A program made the translations under genes and the position numbers. A model generated the notes under the pieces. It ran no database searches. It had not been told where the DNA came from and saw nothing but the letters and a program-made list of their open reading frames with translations. A stretch of DNA of 64,000 bases from Bisporella sp. PMI_857 (taxonomy: Eukaryota; Ascomycota; Leotiomycetes; Helotiales; Helotiaceae): the NCBI GenBank assembly GCA_021307315.1, contig JAJSPD010000017.1:310001-374000 (forward strand), written 5' to 3'. The number at the start of each line of letters is the position of its first letter. The first letter of the stretch is position 1. Shown one piece after another: positions 59,852-64,000 of the stretch.

Positions 59852-61251
59852 TCATGCGAAAGCACCAACCAACGCCATAAGTGCAGCTCCTCCGATGACC
59901 GCACCATAAGCTTCCCACCTCCTTCTACCTTTCAAAACCCCGTAGCTCTTATCACTGAGAAAGTCTTCAGCGAGCAGCTGCACCAAGCCAGCAAACAATA
60001 GAAGCCCAGAAGATATGGCGTTCATGATCCCCACCATTAATAGTCCCCCAGCGCTTTGTGGATCATACATGTTATGAACAAGTAGCCCAATCGCCTGACC
60101 AATGGGCGTGGTTGTTCCGTAAGCTAATACCATAAGCCAGGGGCGAGGGCTTCGGGATGGGAAATTGATAGCCGCGATTCGTGATCCTAGAGCAAGTCCT
60201 TCAAATGACTGATGAAAGCAGATCGCAATAAGAAACACAACGAAGGGAGGTCCTGTGGCAACACTAACAGCCATGCCGATAAATATTGAGTGGAAAAGGA
60301 TACCAGCCTCCAACATCAAACATTGCAGGATTTTCCGCTTTTGCTCCTCGTCTAATGTCAGGTTTGTGCGAGTAGTGCTATCGACGGCTTGATCCTGTGG
60401 CGGTGATGATCGGCCATAGGACACTGAAGCATCAGGCGTCAATTCTTCAATATCAATGTCGAGATCAGAATCAGAGCCTTCTTCGTTTGGATCAGGAAAG
60501 CTTCCAGAGCCATCCAGTTTTATTTCTGGCGTAGAGACAGGTAAAGGTGATGCGCCGGCAACCAGGCCTTCTGACGAATCAATATCTTCCAGTGCAATAT
60601 TCTGTGGCCTCCTATGAACTCCCAGCTTTCCCAGTCTCTCTTTATGTTTCCTCTGTGGCGGGGCAAGAGGGGCACCCAATCCATGCTGTTCACACTCCTC
60701 TCCCGGAACAGCATCCCAATCTCCTCCATGTGAATGCGAATGCCTCGCACCCCTCTGCGTCAAGAACATCTCCAGCGCCACAACCACCAACACAGAAAAC
60801 ATACCAATCAGCCCCGCAAGCGGATTATACCCTTTGTTGAAGAAGTCCGGCAGACATGGATCCGTCAATGAAACGAACGCTGTAGGCAGAAGATGTACAA
60901 ACGCCGTCGCAATCAGTACTCCCGTGCCGAAGTGTTGCGATATGAATATGAATCTTGCGGCTCCTGTTTTCCTTGACGCTTTTCGAGATATGAGTGGGAA
61001 GCCGCAGGCTCCAGTGCTCAATACGAGGATGAGGATGAGTGCGAAGACGTGCGCTGATGTGTTGTAATTGCCTTTCTTCGCCGACCCGCACGCAGGTTTG
61101 GTAGGAACTTCATCTCGAAGTGCCAATTCTGCTCGAAGAAGTTCGGTCGATATGCTGGTCCATGGAGCTTGACAAGGAAGGTAATTAGCCTGTAAGTTTG
61201 TGAAGTGACTGAGGTGAGCCTACCTTCACCCATCATATCGCGCGCATTCAT
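59852..61251 (-). CDS. ZIP-family zinc (metal) transporter
   Basis: A membrane transporter that moves zinc or a similar divalent metal into the cytosol, about 447 residues. The main exon ends at 59852 and contains all helices. In order these are HVFALILILVLSTGACGFPL, FISQHFGTGVLIATAFVHLLPTAF, GLIGMFSVLVVVALEMF, a variable cytosolic loop with a His-rich HSHSHGG metal site, GILFHSIFIGMAVSV, ICFHQSFEGLALGSRIA and GIMNAISSGLLLFAGLVQLLAED. The HFGTGV and HQSFEGLALG motifs hold the metal-binding histidines of helices 4 and 5 in this family. The 5' end is less certain: a small first exon 61251-61224 (MNARDMMGE) can be joined to 61167 by a 56-nt intron with a weak AAG acceptor. The alternative acceptor at 61190 is stronger but gives no matching phase. 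Confidence 0.85.
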
Positions 61252-61706
61252 TTTATATTCGAGCTCTTTGTGCAAGCAGGTGTCCGCAATACCATTGTGC
61301 AATTTTTGTGCTGAAACAATGCTTTGCCAGTAGATTTAACGACGTAGTTCTGGTGTCGGCGGCCACGGTCCCTCAAAAATCTAGATCGTATTACCTAACC
61401 AGGCTTGGCATAAACAATAATGGATACTAGCTCTTGGACATCGGTCCAAAGCCTAAGAGGGCTCCAACCATTCTCAAATAAATTTATGGAGGGGATCTTC
61501 TGTACTCATATTAGTTAACCTTCAACCATAGCACAATCTAATTACTTGGAAATACCAAACCCTCGCAAAGGCATACTGACCTAAAACAATCGATGAAGTG
61601 AGGAGGGTATCATTGTTATACTATACAGTTGAGAAGAATGGGTATATTCCCTACACAAACGCCATAACGCCATGCTCAACACTTTCAAAATCACCAAATA
61701 GCATCG
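61252..61706. other. Intergenic, no supported gene
   Basis: No gene is seen. It is bounded by the ZIP transporter start and the 3' end of a small minus-strand gene. Confidence 0.4.
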
Positions 61707-61979
61707 TCACTTTAACCCACCATCTTTTCCTTCCTCACTGACTCCTCGATTATCCTCATCCCGCTTCACTTCCTTCCCGCCTTCGTTCCCAGCAGATGCC
61801 TCTCCCTTCTTCTGCTCCTCTGCTGGCGCGCTGAGCGCAACAGCCCCCTCTACATCACCCAGCTCGCCACGGACGAGGTACTTGGCTCTAGCTCTCTCAA
61901 GCTGGATTTGATGTATCAGCGAGTTGGGGTGAGAGGCCTTCTTTGTGAGCTGCCGGAAAACGCTTGTGAGCTGAGACAT
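61707..61979 (-). CDS. Small basic/acidic protein, unknown
   Basis: A 90-residue single-exon frame starting MSQLTSVFRQLTKKASHPNS, with a basic N-terminal third and an acidic, Lys/Glu/Gly-rich C-terminal part. The N-terminus has the composition of a mitochondrial presequence. I recognise no family. The biased composition and clean ATG make it moderately credible. Confidence 0.45.
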   Translation of the reverse strand: MSQLTSVFRQLTKKASHPNSLIHQIQLERARAKYLVRGELGDVEGAVALSAPAEEQKKGEASAGNEGGKEVKRDEDNRGVSEEGKDGGLK

Positions 61980-62708
61980 CGGGCTTATAGTGCAGCCTAC
62001 GTCCGTGGCAAGATGAAGGGAGCTTATGGGAGGGTGGACAAGAATCTGATGGATTGCGGTGCTGCTGACCTTAATCTCAGTTTAATGGTTTATGGGAGCC
62101 TGAGGCAGAAAGTATCTTTAAAAGGGAATAATTAGGCCTTTCCATTTCTGGATGCCAAGAATCCCTCCTGGCTATTAAGGTAGGTATGACGTGAACGTCT
62201 GCGCACTGCTGCGATTGTACATGGTCCAAAAATCGTTCATCCTGAGCATTGGAATCTACTTTTTTTCTTCTCTCCGCATAAAACCTCTTCCAGTATCGCA
62301 TCTCCACTTCCTCATGTGATATTACAGTTAGCTTCACCAGACCCCTATTTTAAGCGAGTTCTTGTCCTCCACCATTTCGATCGCCCATGTGGTCATGGAA
62401 GCCGCGGTCTAGCTTTGAAGACCTAAATACTTATAGCCACTATATATATCTACGGGAAAATATTATGTCATAAGCTTACTCGGTCCTCAAACAGTTTGGG
62501 AAGGAATCGACTGAGTAAGTAATATATCAATTGCTCGTTAGTATACGGAATATGTCTAGTCTAGCAAACAGCTGTTCAAGGAATCTAACCCCACACCTAG
62601 AAACAGAATTACAAAAAAATGAGTAGTATATACGCCAAGCGCCTGTTCTGAGGTCGTGAATCTCCGTCATAATATCATTTCTAGGAGTGACTTGGCACTC
62701 CCCCTCAA
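61980..62708. other. Intergenic, no supported gene
   Basis: No gene is seen. The frame at 62077-62337 (minus) has no recognised features. Confidence 0.4.
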
Positions 62709-64000
62709 CTAAGAGTCGAATACCGGTCCAAACGCAGGAACTCCCCGGCTTTCCATCCCGTATACAATCATCTTTGTATTGGCAGGATTGCTGATAACGT
62801 AAACAGCCTCGGCACCGCTCTCTTTGTACAGTTGCCAGGTCATGCCCAGCATGTCAGGTCGGCCTTGCTTCTTGGTATCCCAAATGACGGCATTTTTGTC
62901 ACAATCAAGCACCGTATTCATGATTTCCTTACCGTAAGTCTCTTCAGGAAATGGTGTGCACCAAAGCACACGACATTCTGGCCGTTTCTTGGTGGTCAAT
63001 CCAAGGAGGTTGAGACATGGGCCAATCCCAGATCCTGTTGTAACAACTAATCCATGTTAGTTATATATTCCATCAGGCCTCTGTAGCGAGGCAAGTATTC
63101 ATAGGTGGTTTCAGATATATAGAGCAACTTATGATACTGTGCTTTAAGAAAGTGACTTACCAACTATCTTACGAAACATGAGAGACGTATACAGCACTCC
63201 TCGGGTAGGCTGTCCCCGAGTCCAGTAGTAGTCACGCGGCCGTAGAATTGTCTTTGAGGTCCAATCACCCGCTTTAGCAACAATAACCGAGTTTGTCATG
63301 CCGTCCTTGGGAGTTCTGTCCTGAAAACATGCAAACGAATGCCATTCGCTGAGCGGCGAGTCGCTGATACGAACCGTATAGAACTCATCTATATCAGCCT
63401 TGAAGTGCAGACGAACACATCTGGATGACAGTGCTTCAGGAACGCAGCGAAGCTTACGTAGGCGGTATTTTGGTGTCCATGGTAGAATAGCGTGAATGGA
63501 ATTCACCAAGATGAGATAGAACGATGGGGTCTTGCTGAGAACCTGTGGTATAGATTGTCCGGATTGATGACCTCTATCACTGGCAAGAACAATAATCAAT
63601 GCCCAGAAAACAGCAGCAGTGCTCCATCCAGCGAATCGGTGGGTGCGCTCGAATGCATTGTGGACTCGTCTTCGAACAAAAGGCATCGCGAAGATGACAA
63701 TGGTAAGAAACAGTAGGACAATAATGTATGCCATCCCTATCACTCGTGTGTTCTTATACTGTCCAGCAGCAGCAATTATCGTCAGGTAAGCCGCAAGGTA
63801 AATCAGCCACAAGACCGCACATGTTGCGGCACCGCTATGCAATCCACCGAACTCGTATATCTTTGCAATGGTCCATCGGACACGTAGAGGCGTTGATAGT
63901 GGAATGCGGACACATGTCTCAAAGAGCAGATTGATAATATAGTCTTGACGTACAGCGGTAGCAACAAACAAGTTTGCTGACGCTCCGGTTGCAATGTTAA
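62709..64000 (-). CDS. Membrane ferric-reductase-like protein, C-terminal part (NRPS-like family), partial
   Basis: The 3' part of a gene that continues past the right edge. Two exons are visible, 64000-63162 and 63046-62709, joined by a 114-nt intron (GTAAGT..TTAG). Membrane helices follow in order from NIATGASANLFVATAVRQDYI through GGLHSGAATCAVLWLIYLAAYL and TRVIGMAYIIVLLFLTIVIF. The loop ERTHRFAGWSTAAVFWALIIVL follows. The cytosolic part has a flavin-reductase-like core: RCVRLHFKADIDEFYTVRIS, SPLSEWHSFACF, the nucleotide-binding loop VVTTGSGIGPCLN, and the end motif MESRGVPAFGPVFDS. From memory, this arrangement occurs as the C-terminal region of fungal NRPS-like (adenylation-containing) proteins and as stand-alone membrane proteins. 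The adenylation part, if any, lies outside the window. The role, possibly reduction or transfer at a membrane, is unknown. Confidence 0.7.

Noticed and set aside
1..64000. A secondary-metabolite gene cluster built from the oxidoreductases, MFS pump and regulator
   Set aside because: No complete core synthase is inside the window and the candidate genes are scattered among housekeeping genes and pseudogenes.

Overview
The window is nuclear DNA of a filamentous ascomycete (Pezizomycotina). The evidence is many short introns (45-120 nt, GT..AG with CTAAC-type branch sites), genes on both strands without operons, and fungus-specific families: HET-C, a Zn2Cys6 regulator, NCS1 and DHA2 transporters, an AsaB/CmcJ-like enzyme, a DUF7580 protein, an NLR with C2H2 fingers, and a Fot1/pogo transposon. 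A Leotiomycetes origin is only a guess. All gene models were spliced by eye from frame, phase and consensus sites.

Left part (1-18 kb): the 5' part of a secreted FAD-linked oxidoreductase (runs off the left edge), a Zn2Cys6 transcription factor (2952-4996), and a Cdc1/Ted1-type phosphoesterase (5489-7336). A complete 2.2-kb pogo/Fot1 transposon (7964-10149) has landed in the shared upstream region of the phosphoesterase and a glycine-rich-domain protein (10620-13071). Next come a 3-kb stretch with a degenerate interspersed repeat and a 14-TM DHA2 drug-efflux-type MFS transporter (15948-17856).

Middle part (18-44 kb): a broken APH-family kinase pseudogene, an MDR (enoyl-reductase/ADH-like) dehydrogenase, an NCS1 purine-cytosine permease, a relic of what looks like a transcription factor, a 2-oxoglutarate/Fe(II) dioxygenase, an intact het-C gene with an expanded charged and Gly/Tyr-rich tail, an HMG-box protein, a nine-exon aldehyde dehydrogenase, and a BTB-domain pseudogene with two stop codons.

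Right part (44-64 kb): a secreted DUF7029/DUF7223-type protein converges on an AsaB/CmcJ-like gene. Then comes a head-to-head pair: a DUF7580 protein (48634-50366, minus) and a large NLR (50747-55367, plus) with C2H2 zinc fingers, NB-ARC and TPR-like repeats. This pair is the most interesting unit here because fungal NLRs are often encoded beside the effector they control. A 4.5-kb gene-poor stretch follows, then a ZIP zinc transporter, a small unknown protein, and the 3' part of a membrane ferric-reductase-like gene of the NRPS-like family that runs off the right edge.

The genes do not form one obvious pathway. Metabolic and transport genes are mixed with housekeeping genes and with self/non-self recognition candidates (het-C, NLR, DUF7580). 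Three to five loci are visibly decayed.
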